Assembly: GCA_000149225.2 (NCBI GenBank)
Contig: CM000688.1
Span: 744,001 to 808,000, forward strand
DNA: 64,000 nt
Direction of reading: 5' to 3'
Origin: Lachancea kluyveri NRRL Y-12651
Lineage: Eukaryota > Ascomycota > Saccharomycetes > Saccharomycetales > Saccharomycetaceae
The notes beneath the pieces were generated by a model, which ran no database searches, had not been told where the DNA came from, and was given only the letters and a program-made list of their open reading frames with translations. The position numbers and the translations under genes are program-made. How positions within the stretch are numbered: the stretch's first letter is position 1; the number at the start of each line of letters is the position of its first letter. This document shows positions 19,095 through 27,704 of this stretch, one piece after another.

Positions 19095-19259
19095 CTTCTT
19101 CAAGTCAGCTATCTTGCGACCATTCATCACTTCTCACACCCACCAGCACCTCCATAAAAATGTACACAAGAAGAGCGACTACTAGCAAAAACTAGTGGTG
19201 GGATGATACTTTGTATGTCCGCCCGGTCGATAAACAAAGGTCATCATTCAAAGTAGAAG
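19095..19259 (-). ncRNA. snR70: snR70, box C/D snoRNA guiding 18S C1639 methylation
   Basis: Box C ATGATGA is at 19247-19241, a C'-type GTGATGA at 19130-19124, and box D CTGA at 19108-19105. A terminal pairing CTTCT (19259-19255) / AGAAG gives about 165 nt, against 164 for S. cerevisiae snR70. The element CGGGCGG (19225-19219) is complementary to the decoding-site sequence CCGCCCG of 18S rRNA. With a degenerate D' box (CATA), the +5 rule selects the C that corresponds to C1639. Complementarity is short, with a bulge before GA further 5'. Its position between snR41 and snR51 gives strong support. Confidence 0.85.
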
Positions 19260-19297
19260 AGAGAAAAAAAAGTAGTAATGCACACATTCTTCTTGAG

Positions 19298-19421
19298 AAG
19301 ATCCTAGCTCATACAAGGCTGAAACTTAACGATAATCTATGATGTCGACCCGTAGTAAATAACAACTATTCAGTCGGAACAATTGGTAATGGAAAATAGA
19401 AATAATCATAGCCAGGATCTT
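19298..19421 (-). ncRNA. snR41: snR41, box C/D snoRNA with two 18S guides
   Basis: Stem AAGATCCT (19421-19414) / AGGATCTT (19305-19298) closes the RNA. Next to it are a C box ATGATTA (19409-19403) and a degenerate D box ATGA (19312-19309). An internal D' box CTGA (19373-19370) follows guide CCAATTGTTCC, complementary to 18S GGAACAATTGG, so the +5 rule points to the A541 region. The second guide, TTAAGTTTCAGCCTTG (19329-19314), has 16 complementary bases to 18S CAAGGCTGAAACTTAA, around G1126. These are exactly the two known snR41 targets. The coordinates include the full stem; the mature RNA may be trimmed. Confidence 0.92.
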
Positions 19422-19440
19422 ACTCTTTTAAACGGACAGT

Positions 19441-19482
19441 GCTCTATTACATGTAGAACCCTCTGGTTCTTCCAAGAAGAGC
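19441..19482 (-). ncRNA. AGNN tetraloop hairpin (Rnt1 site) upstream of snR41
   Basis: On the minus strand a 6-bp stem AGAACC/GGTTCT (19470-19455) closes the tetraloop AGAG. An outer GCTCT/AGAGC pairing (19482-19478 with 19445-19441) encloses it. It lies in the leader of the snoRNA transcript, where Rnt1 cutting would release the 5' end of snR41. Confidence 0.75.
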
Positions 19483-19545
19483 GCTGGTGTGTTTAGAATG
19501 GCATCAGCACCACCAAAGTTCTATCCGTGCAGGAGAGATGGCAAG

Positions 19546-19644
19546 TATTTATACCCAAGGAGAAAAAAATTTTCCAGTTCCAAACACCCGTGCACCGCTC
19601 AATGCGGCGCTGAAACGTGTAAAATGGGATGCTGTTAGGGTTTT
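19546..19644 (-). promoter_or_regulatory. Promoter of the snoRNA unit: Tbf1-type site and TATA box
   Basis: Reading on the minus strand, AAAACCCTAA (19644-19635) matches the Tbf1 recognition core (A/G)CCCTAA and is followed by a TATA box TATAAATA (19553-19546). Tbf1 is the main activator of snoRNA genes in budding yeasts. The TATA box is about 65-75 bases before the first Rnt1 hairpin. Confidence 0.75.
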
Positions 19645-20314
19645 GTGTGTTTGCAGAAAGGGCCTGAATACTCGGAATATCGTCAATTCCTCGAATTCTG
19701 CGAGGCTCCTTTAACTGCAAAAAAAAAAAAAATACAGTGAAAAAGGCGTGGGGAGGCCACATAGTCTTGGAGCCCTCGAGGAACGAACATCTCGCAATGC
19801 TGGCACGTTGCGAGCTTCGAGCATTACATGGATAGAACTTGAATCCACCCGAGCAAGGCTTCTATCTGGCTTCCATCCGGCGTCCATGCTCAGTAAAACT
19901 ACTCTCGACTCCTCCACGACATACGCACACATAAACAGACACTCCTGCTGTGCATCCGCGTTGGCATACGACCAGAGACGGAAGGAATAACCTCGCATTT
20001 GCAGAGGCCCCCCACCACCAATTAGTTCTTTTTTTCACGTAAGTTTGCTAGTATTCTTAGTAATCCGAGTTTTTCATGAACGGAAAAAAAGGAAGAAACC
20101 GAGAAAAAAAGAAACGCACAAGGGAGCGTTTCTTTTTTGCAACACAACGCATCGCATCGGTTTGACGACGACCAGTTGCAGCTCTGTATATTATTTTAAC
20201 CTGTAGCAACTACGCTCGTGTTTATTCCTGACCTCCTTGATCTTTCTCCTACCAACAAGAGTACTAGTGTATCTCAGTACACTAAGAAGTTAAATTACAA
20301 GAACATAATAGTAT
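19645..20314. promoter_or_regulatory. Intergenic region between snoRNA promoter and the gene at 20315
   Basis: No supported gene. The short frames on both strands have no recognisable features. A perfect 13-bp inverted repeat at 20105-20138 is listed separately. The 3' part should hold the promoter of the downstream gene. Confidence 0.45.
20105..20138. repeat. Perfect 13-bp inverted repeat, 8-base loop
   Basis: AAAAAAGAAACGC at 20105-20117 and its exact complement at 20126-20138 surround ACAAGGGA. It lies about 175 bases before the ATG at 20315 and could be a promoter element or a leader hairpin; neither is shown. Confidence 0.7.
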
Positions 20315-21229
20315 ATGCTTCCAACTCGTAAGTCTCATAGGATTCGCAAGGTTTCTGAGAAGCTGAAGGATTCCCTTACCGATACTCCTTTAATAAGCAA
20401 AAGTAATGCATCGACTAACACGTTATCAGAACAACATGGCAAGAAAAAGTCTTTACAGTTTCAAGTGTCGAACCATATCATAGCCACAGATGTCATAGTG
20501 CCAATAGAAGATAAGGCCAACGTTCCTTCCACGCCGGAAACGGCGGATTCTGAGCCTGATACCTTGTTTTCCCCGTTGAACAGCACCGAATACCATGAGG
20601 AAGAGGAGGATGAAGAGCTTGAGTTTTCCTTTCCCTCGTATCCAAAGAGGTTCCATCGCCACCACCGCTCGCAGCCCAATGCAAAGCCAACAATCGAAGA
20701 CAGCTCGCTGCACTTGGAGACGGACGATGCGTCGTCCGCCATCCACATCGAGACTCTGCTGCACACGGATGAAGGCCTGACAAACAATGAGGATTTTTGG
20801 CGGGAAGTTGGCACTTCTTTCTACGATGAAGATATGGAACACGTTTCTCCAAAGTCTGCAGCTCTGTCGGAGGAGGGATCAGACGGCTTGCAGTCTCCGC
20901 TGGAAAACAGCCTTCCCTTGTACACTTCAAACTACGCCACTTCCAACAGCGAGCCCTCCTTCATAGAAGACTTCATCGCTGATGATTCAGCCAATCCCAC
21001 AGCTTCCGACGAGGCGCTTTTCGATTCTTCTACATATCAGTTCAAGAGGTTGTGCTATAGGGATTCTGAGGGCAAGCTTGCATTGACGACCGAAAACAAT
21101 CACATTCGCAAACCTTACCATAAGGGTAAAAAGAGGAAAAACCAAATGAAACAGGTTTTGCGCAGGAAAAGTGGGTTCTGGGAGATGGTTTGTCCTAGCG
21201 TTGGGATTGGTGAGTTTATGCTATTATGA
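20315..21229 (+). CDS. Uncharacterised acidic protein, probable YGR079W orthologue
   Basis: A single frame of 304 residues from the ATG at 20315. There is no catalytic domain I recognise. It is polar and acidic, with Glu/Asp runs (EEEEDEELEFSF), several Ser/Pro-rich stretches and a basic end (KGKKRKNQMKQVLRRKSGFWEM) that could be a nuclear signal or membrane-binding patch. The N-terminus is also basic (LPTRKSHRIRKVSEKLKDS). The assignment rests on position: it directly precedes TWF1 on the same strand, as YGR079W precedes TWF1 (YGR080W) in S. cerevisiae. The Saccharomyces protein has about 370 residues and no known function. I cannot confirm orthology from sequence memory. Confidence 0.6.
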   Translation: MLPTRKSHRIRKVSEKLKDSLTDTPLISKSNASTNTLSEQHGKKKSLQFQVSNHIIATDVIVPIEDKANVPSTPETADSEPDTLFSPLNSTEYHEEEEDEELEFSFPSYPKRFHRHHRSQPNAKPTIEDSSLHLETDDASSAIHIETLLHTDEGLTNNEDFWREVGTSFYDEDMEHVSPKSAALSEEGSDGLQSPLENSLPLYTSNYATSNSEPSFIEDFIADDSANPTASDEALFDSSTYQFKRLCYRDSEGKLALTTENNHIRKPYHKGKKRKNQMKQVLRRKSGFWEMVCPSVGIGEFMLL

Positions 21230-21741
21230 TTTTATATTCGCGTGCAACACTGCAAGATGTTATTTAAGAGAGAACAATGATGGACACTCTCATTATTCTC
21301 TGGTTGATTTCCTTTCTTCTTTTTTTTTTTCTCCCCCTTTTTGTCTTCTTTTGCCTTTTCTTTCTACTTGGTCATTTGCTCTATTATTCGATGGGGTACA
21401 CTTTCACTTCATTTTGTACATATTTTGATTCATTAGATTATATAGGAGCCCTCCCTTTTTTTATTTTTTTTTTTATTTATCTATCTATCTATCCATCCTT
21501 TTCGGTACATCATGTTGAACTGCGGGCTACTCTTCCTGTTCCTCCCTATCGTTGTGTACAACGGATCCTCAAGAACGCATGGCCTCGACCTACTTATAGC
21601 CTCTATGGATGTTGATTATCTTCTTCTTTTTTTTTCCCGTCGGTGGTGACTCTCGTAACATCGAAACTGATGTGGTGGGTGTCCCAGAAAGTCCCCTATT
21701 ATGTCCGATAGCCCTTTGAAAAACCAGAGCTAACGAATACC
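21230..21741 (+). promoter_or_regulatory. Intergenic region before TWF1
   Basis: 512 bases rich in T and C/T runs (21310-21365), plus a short ATCT repeat near 21478-21492. It should contain the upstream gene's 3' end and the TWF1 promoter. No gene or clear binding site was seen. Confidence 0.4.
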
Positions 21742-22695
21742 ATGTCTAACCAATCTGGTATCACTGCTGACCAAGATTTGCTAAATAAAATTAGTGCCAC
21801 GCTCAATGATGCTTCTTTAGATCCTGTTGTGGTCGCTCAAATCTCAAACGATACCACCATTGAGTTTGTCAAGAGTTTGCCAAGTACCCAAGATCTCCAC
21901 GAGCACGTTTCCTCAGACAACAAGCCACAGTATATCTTTGTTCGAGATGGAAACCAATTGCATTTTATTGCTTACGTTCCAGATAACTCCCAAATTCGTT
22001 TGAAGATGTTATATGCCTCGACAAAGGGAACGCTGTTGAGACAAGTTGGTTCCAACCATATCGCCAAAAACTTGTTGTTGACCACCCCTGATGAAGTCAT
22101 TGAAAAAAACTGGAATTACGAAGAAGATTCTGGTACAGCAATGTCTGAATCTGAACTGGTCAATTTGAAGATATCCGATCAGCAGAACAAAGAAGCGGTC
22201 AGAGGCGGATACAAGTTGGTGTCTCAAACTGGCTCCTCCCCACAAACCCTGAGCTTCAAAATTGCTAGCGGGGAGCCTGTTCCGCAGCTTTTAAAACAAG
22301 ACAACGTTGTCTCTTTCAAGGTCAACCTGGAAAAAGAGCAAGTGGAACTATTGAAAGCTTCTAATATTTCTGATCTAAATCAACTTCCTGGGACGATATC
22401 TACGAATCATCCGAGTTATACGATTTACAGGGGCAAAGATAACTACTACTTCATTTATAGCTGTCCTTCGGGAAGTAAGGTTAAGGAACGTATGCTGTAT
22501 GCCTCTAATAAAACCGGGTTCATCAAACACTTGAGAGAGGAAGACGGTTTAGACATCTTTAAGGTTTTGGAAATCGGTGACCCTGATGAGCTGGAACTGT
22601 CTGAACTTGACCAAGGTTTGGACGAATCGTCGAACAGACCAGCAACCAGTCAAATGAAATTTGGTAAACCTAGAGGGCCTGGTAGAAGAAGATAA
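21742..22695 (+). CDS. TWF1: TWF1, twinfilin
   Basis: Twinfilin binds actin monomers and filament ends and speeds filament turnover in cortical patches. The 317-residue protein (332 in S. cerevisiae) has two ADF/cofilin-type halves, about residues 1-140 and 165-290. Each contains a matching strand-and-helix block (FVRDGNQLHFIAYVPD with KMLYAST; YRGKDNYYFIYSCPS with RMLYASN). The end MKFGKPRGPGRRR is the basic C-terminal tail used for capping-protein and lipid binding. The gene is tail-to-tail with ASR1, only 23 bases apart. Confidence 0.95.
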   Translation: MSNQSGITADQDLLNKISATLNDASLDPVVVAQISNDTTIEFVKSLPSTQDLHEHVSSDNKPQYIFVRDGNQLHFIAYVPDNSQIRLKMLYASTKGTLLRQVGSNHIAKNLLLTTPDEVIEKNWNYEEDSGTAMSESELVNLKISDQQNKEAVRGGYKLVSQTGSSPQTLSFKIASGEPVPQLLKQDNVVSFKVNLEKEQVELLKASNISDLNQLPGTISTNHPSYTIYRGKDNYYFIYSCPSGSKVKERMLYASNKTGFIKHLREEDGLDIFKVLEIGDPDELELSELDQGLDESSNRPATSQMKFGKPRGPGRRR

Positions 22696-22718
22696 AGATC
22701 ATTTTCATACTATAAATT

Positions 22719-23687
22719 TTATAAACCTAAAACACTAAACTCCCTTAAGATAAGCCTATGTGCCTCATTTTCGTAATCTAGTGTCGCTTGGTACTTGTCG
22801 CCAGACATATGATATAATTTTCTTGAAACGCACTTATTCACCTTTGTATACAGTTCCTTTGTGATGGTGTCCTTTTTGCGATGGTAATACTGGTCCAAAA
22901 CTTTGCGAACATGCTGCTGAATCTTTGATTTATGCTCAAGCGTCAAGTCCATCTGCTGCTGTTTTTTCGCTTGTGATAAGAGCTTCCACGATTCCTCAAT
23001 TTCGGACACGTTCATGACAGTAGAATTAGTCCTTTCGCATTCTCTGTTATCCCTTCTACTTCGGTACAGCCTTTCTGTAAATATGCTTCTTCTGTCTCTT
23101 ATCCTTCCTTCGAATATTCTCGTATTCTGAACATCATGTACACAAGGAACGACGGAACTTGAAGATGTTGTAAAATTCGTTAAATCATTGTAGCAATCAG
23201 CACACTTTAACTCGTCTCTCCTGTCTCCCAGCTCGTAGAACAGTGATCGTAGACACTGTTCGTGGTAAACGCATTGACATGATTGACAGCACTTATCAAT
23301 ACCGTGATCCATAACCCCGCATATCCCACACTGCAATACAGCTAATGAGACATAAGGTTCTTCTAGAGAAGGATGTACTACCCCCCATGTTCCCTGGTTT
23401 ACAGAGGGTTCTGTTAAAATACCATCAGCATCTGAACCGATACTGATATCTGCTAGACCATTTATTAGCCCATCCACCATAATACCACTCATTAGATTTA
23501 TTGTTACATTATTCTCCACATCAAGCAGCTTATTGGATTCAACCCTACAGGTAGGACACTTGAAATCTTGTGAATGGTTATGCCATTCCCTAATGCATTC
23601 TAAGTGGTATTCGTGCTGGCAAGTAACTAATCTTCCTATATTTTGCCCAAGGGCCTCCAAGCATATAGAACATGTGGCTAGGCCCAT
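22719..23687 (-). CDS. ASR1: ASR1, RING/PHD ubiquitin ligase acting on RNA polymerase II
   Basis: 322 residues (288 in S. cerevisiae). The N-terminus is a RING finger with CSICLEALG, CQHEYHLECIREW and CPTC (residues 6-48). A PHD-like finger follows at about 118-165 (CGICGVMDHG, CCQSCQCVYHEQCLRSL, CADC). The C-terminal third is a helical basic region (KQQQMDLTLEHKSKIQQHVRKVLD, NKCVSRKLYHMSGDKYQ) matching the part that binds the phosphorylated CTD of Rpb1. In S. cerevisiae Asr1 ubiquitinates Pol II subunits and ejects Rpb4/Rpb7. It is divergent from RDS3 across 195 bases that contain a CATA/CGTA-rich short repeat (23835-23873). Confidence 0.93.
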   Translation of the reverse strand: MGLATCSICLEALGQNIGRLVTCQHEYHLECIREWHNHSQDFKCPTCRVESNKLLDVENNVTINLMSGIMVDGLINGLADISIGSDADGILTEPSVNQGTWGVVHPSLEEPYVSLAVLQCGICGVMDHGIDKCCQSCQCVYHEQCLRSLFYELGDRRDELKCADCYNDLTNFTTSSSSVVPCVHDVQNTRIFEGRIRDRRSIFTERLYRSRRDNRECERTNSTVMNVSEIEESWKLLSQAKKQQQMDLTLEHKSKIQQHVRKVLDQYYHRKKDTITKELYTKVNKCVSRKLYHMSGDKYQATLDYENEAHRLILREFSVLGL

Positions 23688-23882
23688 TTTTTCATAGTTT
23701 CAATGGTATCGTTATGAGAATTTTGTCTTTGTCCCTTCAGATTTGGGTGTCGCAGCAGCCGCTCTAAGTAGTCTACTGGGAAATCTTCAACACTTTCAAC
23801 GTAGAACAAATTGAAAGACAACCTGTACAGTTGAACATACGTACATACATACATACGTACACGCACATACATAAGAACGAAG

Positions 23883-24209
23883 ATGTCCCGTCATCAGTTT
23901 GATTTGGTGATGTGCTTGAAACAGCCAGGAACCCATATTGGCAGACTATGTGAGAAATGTGATGGTAAATGCCCTATCTGTGATTCATATGTAAGGCCCA
24001 AGAGTAAGGTTAGGATATGCGACCAATGCTCATTCGGTGGTAACGCGAACAAGTGTCTAATATGCGGAAACCTTGGTACGAATGATGCTTTTTACTGTTG
24101 GGAATGCTGCCGTCTAGAAAAGCATAGAGATGGCTGCCCCAAGATTCTCAATGTTGGTAGTAATAAAACAGACAAGCATTTCGAGAGAAAGGCAATTGGT
24201 AATAAGTGA
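23883..24209 (+). CDS. RDS3: RDS3, SF3b splicing factor subunit (PHF5A)
   Basis: 108 residues (107 in S. cerevisiae). Cysteine pairs run the whole length ([30 protein letters not shown]), forming the trefoil-knot zinc-finger fold of the PHF5A family. Rds3 is a core part of SF3b in the U2 snRNP and helps position the branch-point adenosine. It is essential in S. cerevisiae. It is convergent with SYT1, 83 bases apart. Confidence 0.97.
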   Translation: MSRHQFDLVMCLKQPGTHIGRLCEKCDGKCPICDSYVRPKSKVRICDQCSFGGNANKCLICGNLGTNDAFYCWECCRLEKHRDGCPKILNVGSNKTDKHFERKAIGNK

Positions 24210-24292
24210 TAAACAATAGTTATACGTAAATACTGTGCAACTATAATGCATGAAATGGAAAGAAATCAAAGCCAGTGACTGTGTATTAACGG

Positions 24293-27200
24293 CTAGAACG
24301 TTTCGAGTAAACCGTCCATGTTTACTGTAGTATCAGCATCATTAAGTGTTGATCGTTCCGTATAACACCGTTGTAAAGTGTCATTAAATAAAAAGCTCTC
24401 ATCGATAGAGCCAAAATCATCACTTACTAGGTTGTTATTTGCATAGGGATTATCATAGAGAATTCCAGCTTCTTTGATGATATTCATGTAAACTTTATTC
24501 CTACGAATTTCATATAGTAACCATTCAACCTTTGTGGTAAGTTGCTTAACAAAATCCAATAGGTTTGACCGCGTTTTAGTTGTGAGTGGAACAGAGCACC
24601 GGCAAAAGTTTATACACGAATCGACCTCATGCAATCTTTCAAGTTTTTCGTTTTTAGTTTTGTCTAACCTTTCAAGTCTCTCGCAGGGAGTAACCTTTCT
24701 TAGCGTTAGCAACGAGTAAGGTATCGTGCCCTTGTTGAGACAACAGCCGTCCAGTGCAGCAACCAAGTTTATGGAATCGATCCAACTATTCTTGTCATAT
24801 TCGGTGAGACACTTCAACACATCCATTTGATTCTTGCTGTATAGGTATATCAGAGACTCGTTGTCTTGATCATGTTCCAAAGAGGGTACATAATCCAATT
24901 GGCGCAACTTCAAATCATCTGTAGCAAAGAGTCCATTACAGCCTATTGAAGAGACTATCTCTACATCTGGTTGATAGTCTATGATATAATTGGAAGTGTT
25001 CGTGTACTCATCAATTTCAATTTTTGGGTCAGCCCAATCCATACTGTCGAAAATGAAGAGATTGCAGGTAGTTAGAATCCCAAAATATTTTCTCCAGACA
25101 AGTCTGTGCACATTCCCCGCGATTGAAAATTTCTTGCTGTTGTTAAGTTTTTCAAACTCCCCCATGTGAACGATTTTTATAAACCTATATTCAGACTCGT
25201 TCTTGCCAATTCCAGAGAGTTCGAAATTTGTTTGAACCAACTTGTCCACATAGTCCTTATGGACACGTAAGTAACCCCCCTTAATTTCCTTAAGAACACT
25301 CATGTATTTTGGGTAATAATGCTTTCTGAAATTAGTCTCTTCGGTACGTATCCTTAGTTTGCAATGCTTATCGATTTCATGTCCTAGGTTAACTAGAGAC
25401 AACGAATCGTTTGCAATATGGAAGTACGGATCAACATCATCGTTCACAATGGAAACACTACTCGCAGATGATGACGTTGAGTTGCTTATGCCAATGGAAA
25501 AATAAGAGCTGATTGTGTTAGAGCTATAACGGTGGGATGGCTTCGACACAGAGAATTCAGGCAGCCTTAGCAGGCACAAGGATTTGGTCATGCTCTTCGG
25601 TGAGTAAATGAATTCCTCGTTTTGTCCTTCATCCTCGTCTTGCAAAGCTTGCTCATCGTACATTAATGGTATATTAAATCGTGGAAACTCTATAGATGTG
25701 ATATTGTCATAGAAGTATTCCAAGATCTCCTTTGGCAACTTTTCACCACCAGAGTCCGTATCGCTGCGGATTAGTTTAACAAATTCATTTTTTGTAATCT
25801 TGGTCTTGTTCTTGACATTAAAAAAGTCCGTGTGTAATATCAAAAGCGAAAAAGTGATGAAGTAAACTTGGTCAAAACTTTCCCATATGCTATTTTCTTT
25901 GTTCTCGTTATAGTAAGTTTTGCTGAATTCTATCAAAACTCTATCAATTTGCTGGGTTTCCTTTGGTAAATCAATAAACAATAGTAGTTCTCGTAGTGAA
26001 ATGTCTAATGGTTTTTGGCGGAATTCAAAGTATTCGGATATGAATTTGTGGAGACATTGGAGTTTAAATTCATCTTCATCCTTGCTAAGTATTACACCGA
26101 TATACTTTCCATATTTCCCCAACTTTTTAAGGTATTGATTACATGAATCGGATTCCAGGGGCCTAGGTGGCAGAGGCATTGATTCCAAATTTGGTACTGG
26201 GGGAAGAGATTTATTGTAGGTGTTTGATGATCTTAATGTTACTAGATTGCTGATAGCGTTGACTATGGAACTGCTTCTTTTGAAGCTAGAGGATGACGAC
26301 AGCCTTGGGGTATTCAATTGGGACTGGTTTCCAGCAGAATTAGGAGGCAAAAATTGCACAGAAGAACTGTCGTTCGATAAATATACTGGAGACAAAGGAA
26401 CCGAGGAACTGTTCGATCTGACACGGCCTGTCTGTAACGCCACGTTCATTAATACGGATTTTTTATGTGTAGAGTAATCAGTAGCACCAACTGTTTTACT
26501 ACGTCTTCTTGATACAGGGGATTTTTTAACTGGTGAAGCAATGTTGTTATCAGAAGGATTTTCTTTGCTGTTGGGCGTGGGGTGCGATGCCTTATTTGGC
26601 GGGACCATGATATCAGATTTAGAGCGAATGATAGTCGGACGTCTTGGAAATGATAACCTTTTAAGTGAAGATGAAGTAGAAGACCCAGTAGTGACCCTTG
26701 TGACGTTACTCATACTATGACTACTTAGCCTCCTTTCTGAAATGCTTCGTTGCGCATGGGTAGACAACTCGTCGTACTCAGAAGCCGGGCTTGTACTGAT
26801 TATGCTTATTTGTGGGATGCTGTCAATGGCAGAGCTTTGGGTATTCTGACCTCCACTACTGGAATGGAACAAGGATCTTGTTTTCTGGGTCAACCTTCTC
26901 AAATTGTTGTGATTCGTTTTTCTGGACCTGGCACCTGGATCTGAGTCCGAAGTCCTCCTATCCGGTTGCTCAGCACTAGAACCCACTTCATGATTCAAAT
27001 CTGGTAAGCTCTTGACTCTATTCTTTAGTTTCCGCAGTTTGCCCTTCCTAGCGTGTGTGCTGTGAGATTCGTTGTGGCCTGCTTCTAAAACTGTGGGAAG
27101 CTCTTCCTGAATGGAGCCCAATGCAACGGTCTGCAACGGCTCCTGAAGATCGGAAAGACATTCGCCACTGAAGTCTTTGTCACCCAGTTTATATGAGTCT

Positions 27201-27298
27201 GTAGATAACTCTTCATTATTAGATTCTTGGTCACTATGCTTTTTTGAACTTCCAAGGAACAGCCTACTTTTTAGCAATCCTGCAATGGATTGATTCAT
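24293..27298 (-). CDS. SYT1: SYT1, Sec7-domain ARF guanine nucleotide exchange factor
   Basis: The start is the ATG at 27298 (MNQSIAGLLKSRLF), giving 1001 residues; the frame runs a little further 5' but without an ATG. About 380 N-terminal residues are low-complexity Ser-rich. The Sec7 domain follows (about 385-520), including the conserved FNVKNKTKITKNEFVKLI. A PH domain is at about 676-840 (ending WIDSINLVAAL) and a helical C-terminus follows. Syt1 activates Arf GTPases at the trans-Golgi and acts with Arl1 and Ypt6. The S. cerevisiae protein is about 1226 residues, so the disordered parts are shorter here. Confidence 0.94.
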   Translation of the reverse strand: MNQSIAGLLKSRLFLGSSKKHSDQESNNEELSTDSYKLGDKDFSGECLSDLQEPLQTVALGSIQEELPTVLEAGHNESHSTHARKGKLRKLKNRVKSLPDLNHEVGSSAEQPDRRTSDSDPGARSRKTNHNNLRRLTQKTRSLFHSSSGGQNTQSSAIDSIPQISIISTSPASEYDELSTHAQRSISERRLSSHSMSNVTRVTTGSSTSSSLKRLSFPRRPTIIRSKSDIMVPPNKASHPTPNSKENPSDNNIASPVKKSPVSRRRSKTVGATDYSTHKKSVLMNVALQTGRVRSNSSSVPLSPVYLSNDSSSVQFLPPNSAGNQSQLNTPRLSSSSSFKRSSSIVNAISNLVTLRSSNTYNKSLPPVPNLESMPLPPRPLESDSCNQYLKKLGKYGKYIGVILSKDEDEFKLQCLHKFISEYFEFRQKPLDISLRELLLFIDLPKETQQIDRVLIEFSKTYYNENKENSIWESFDQVYFITFSLLILHTDFFNVKNKTKITKNEFVKLIRSDTDSGGEKLPKEILEYFYDNITSIEFPRFNIPLMYDEQALQDEDEGQNEEFIYSPKSMTKSLCLLRLPEFSVSKPSHRYSSNTISSYFSIGISNSTSSSASSVSIVNDDVDPYFHIANDSLSLVNLGHEIDKHCKLRIRTEETNFRKHYYPKYMSVLKEIKGGYLRVHKDYVDKLVQTNFELSGIGKNESEYRFIKIVHMGEFEKLNNSKKFSIAGNVHRLVWRKYFGILTTCNLFIFDSMDWADPKIEIDEYTNTSNYIIDYQPDVEIVSSIGCNGLFATDDLKLRQLDYVPSLEHDQDNESLIYLYSKNQMDVLKCLTEYDKNSWIDSINLVAALDGCCLNKGTIPYSLLTLRKVTPCERLERLDKTKNEKLERLHEVDSCINFCRCSVPLTTKTRSNLLDFVKQLTTKVEWLLYEIRRNKVYMNIIKEAGILYDNPYANNNLVSDDFGSIDESFLFNDTLQRCYTERSTLNDADTTVNMDGLLETF

Positions 27299-27459
27299 AA
27301 CTGATATTTTTGATTTTAGCGCCAATAAACATTCAACAATAAAGGAAGATGTACCTGCTTTTGCTACTTAAAAAGTAACTTCGTTTATAAGGGTTCTTTT
27401 CTACTCAACGTTTCCGCGACAATTGCAAAATAAGAGGAAGACAGCTCTAAATACAAAAA

Positions 27460-27533
27460 TGATTTCGCCCAGGATCGAACTGGGGACGTTCTGCGTGTTA
27501 AGCAGATGCCATAACCGACTAGACCACGAAACC
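27460..27533 (-). tRNA. tV(AAC): tRNA-Val (AAC)
   Basis: On the minus strand a 74-nt cloverleaf starts GGTTTCG and ends CGAAATC plus discriminator A. The anticodon stem TCTGC/GCAGA encloses TTAACAC with anticodon AAC. The B box is GTTCGATCC. There is no intron. A T5 terminator follows at once (27459-27455). It matches S. cerevisiae tV(AAC) nearly base for base and sits in the SYT1/LEC1 divergent spacer. Confidence 0.98.
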
Positions 27534-27704
27534 ATCAGAAGATATGATAGTTTGGATTAATATGTTACTCAGCTATATATAATCTTTTCTAGCAAATGGC
27601 AAATGTTTGGAAATGGCTATGCCGAGTAATTATTATTCTTTCCCCTTGGAAATGCTTTTTGCATCTATGGCAGGATAAACAGTAGCAGAGAACTATTGGA
27701 CACA

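Noticed and set aside
19081-19140. Plus-strand CTTGCGACCAT, complementary to an 18S stretch, as a plus-strand snoRNA guide
   Set aside because: No D box follows at the right distance on the plus strand, and the minus-strand snR70 explains this interval.
21171-21615. Hydrophobic plus-strand frames after the YGR079W-like gene, as an exon or membrane protein
   Set aside because: They come from T-rich sequence; no convincing branch site joins them to the upstream gene and no family match is known.
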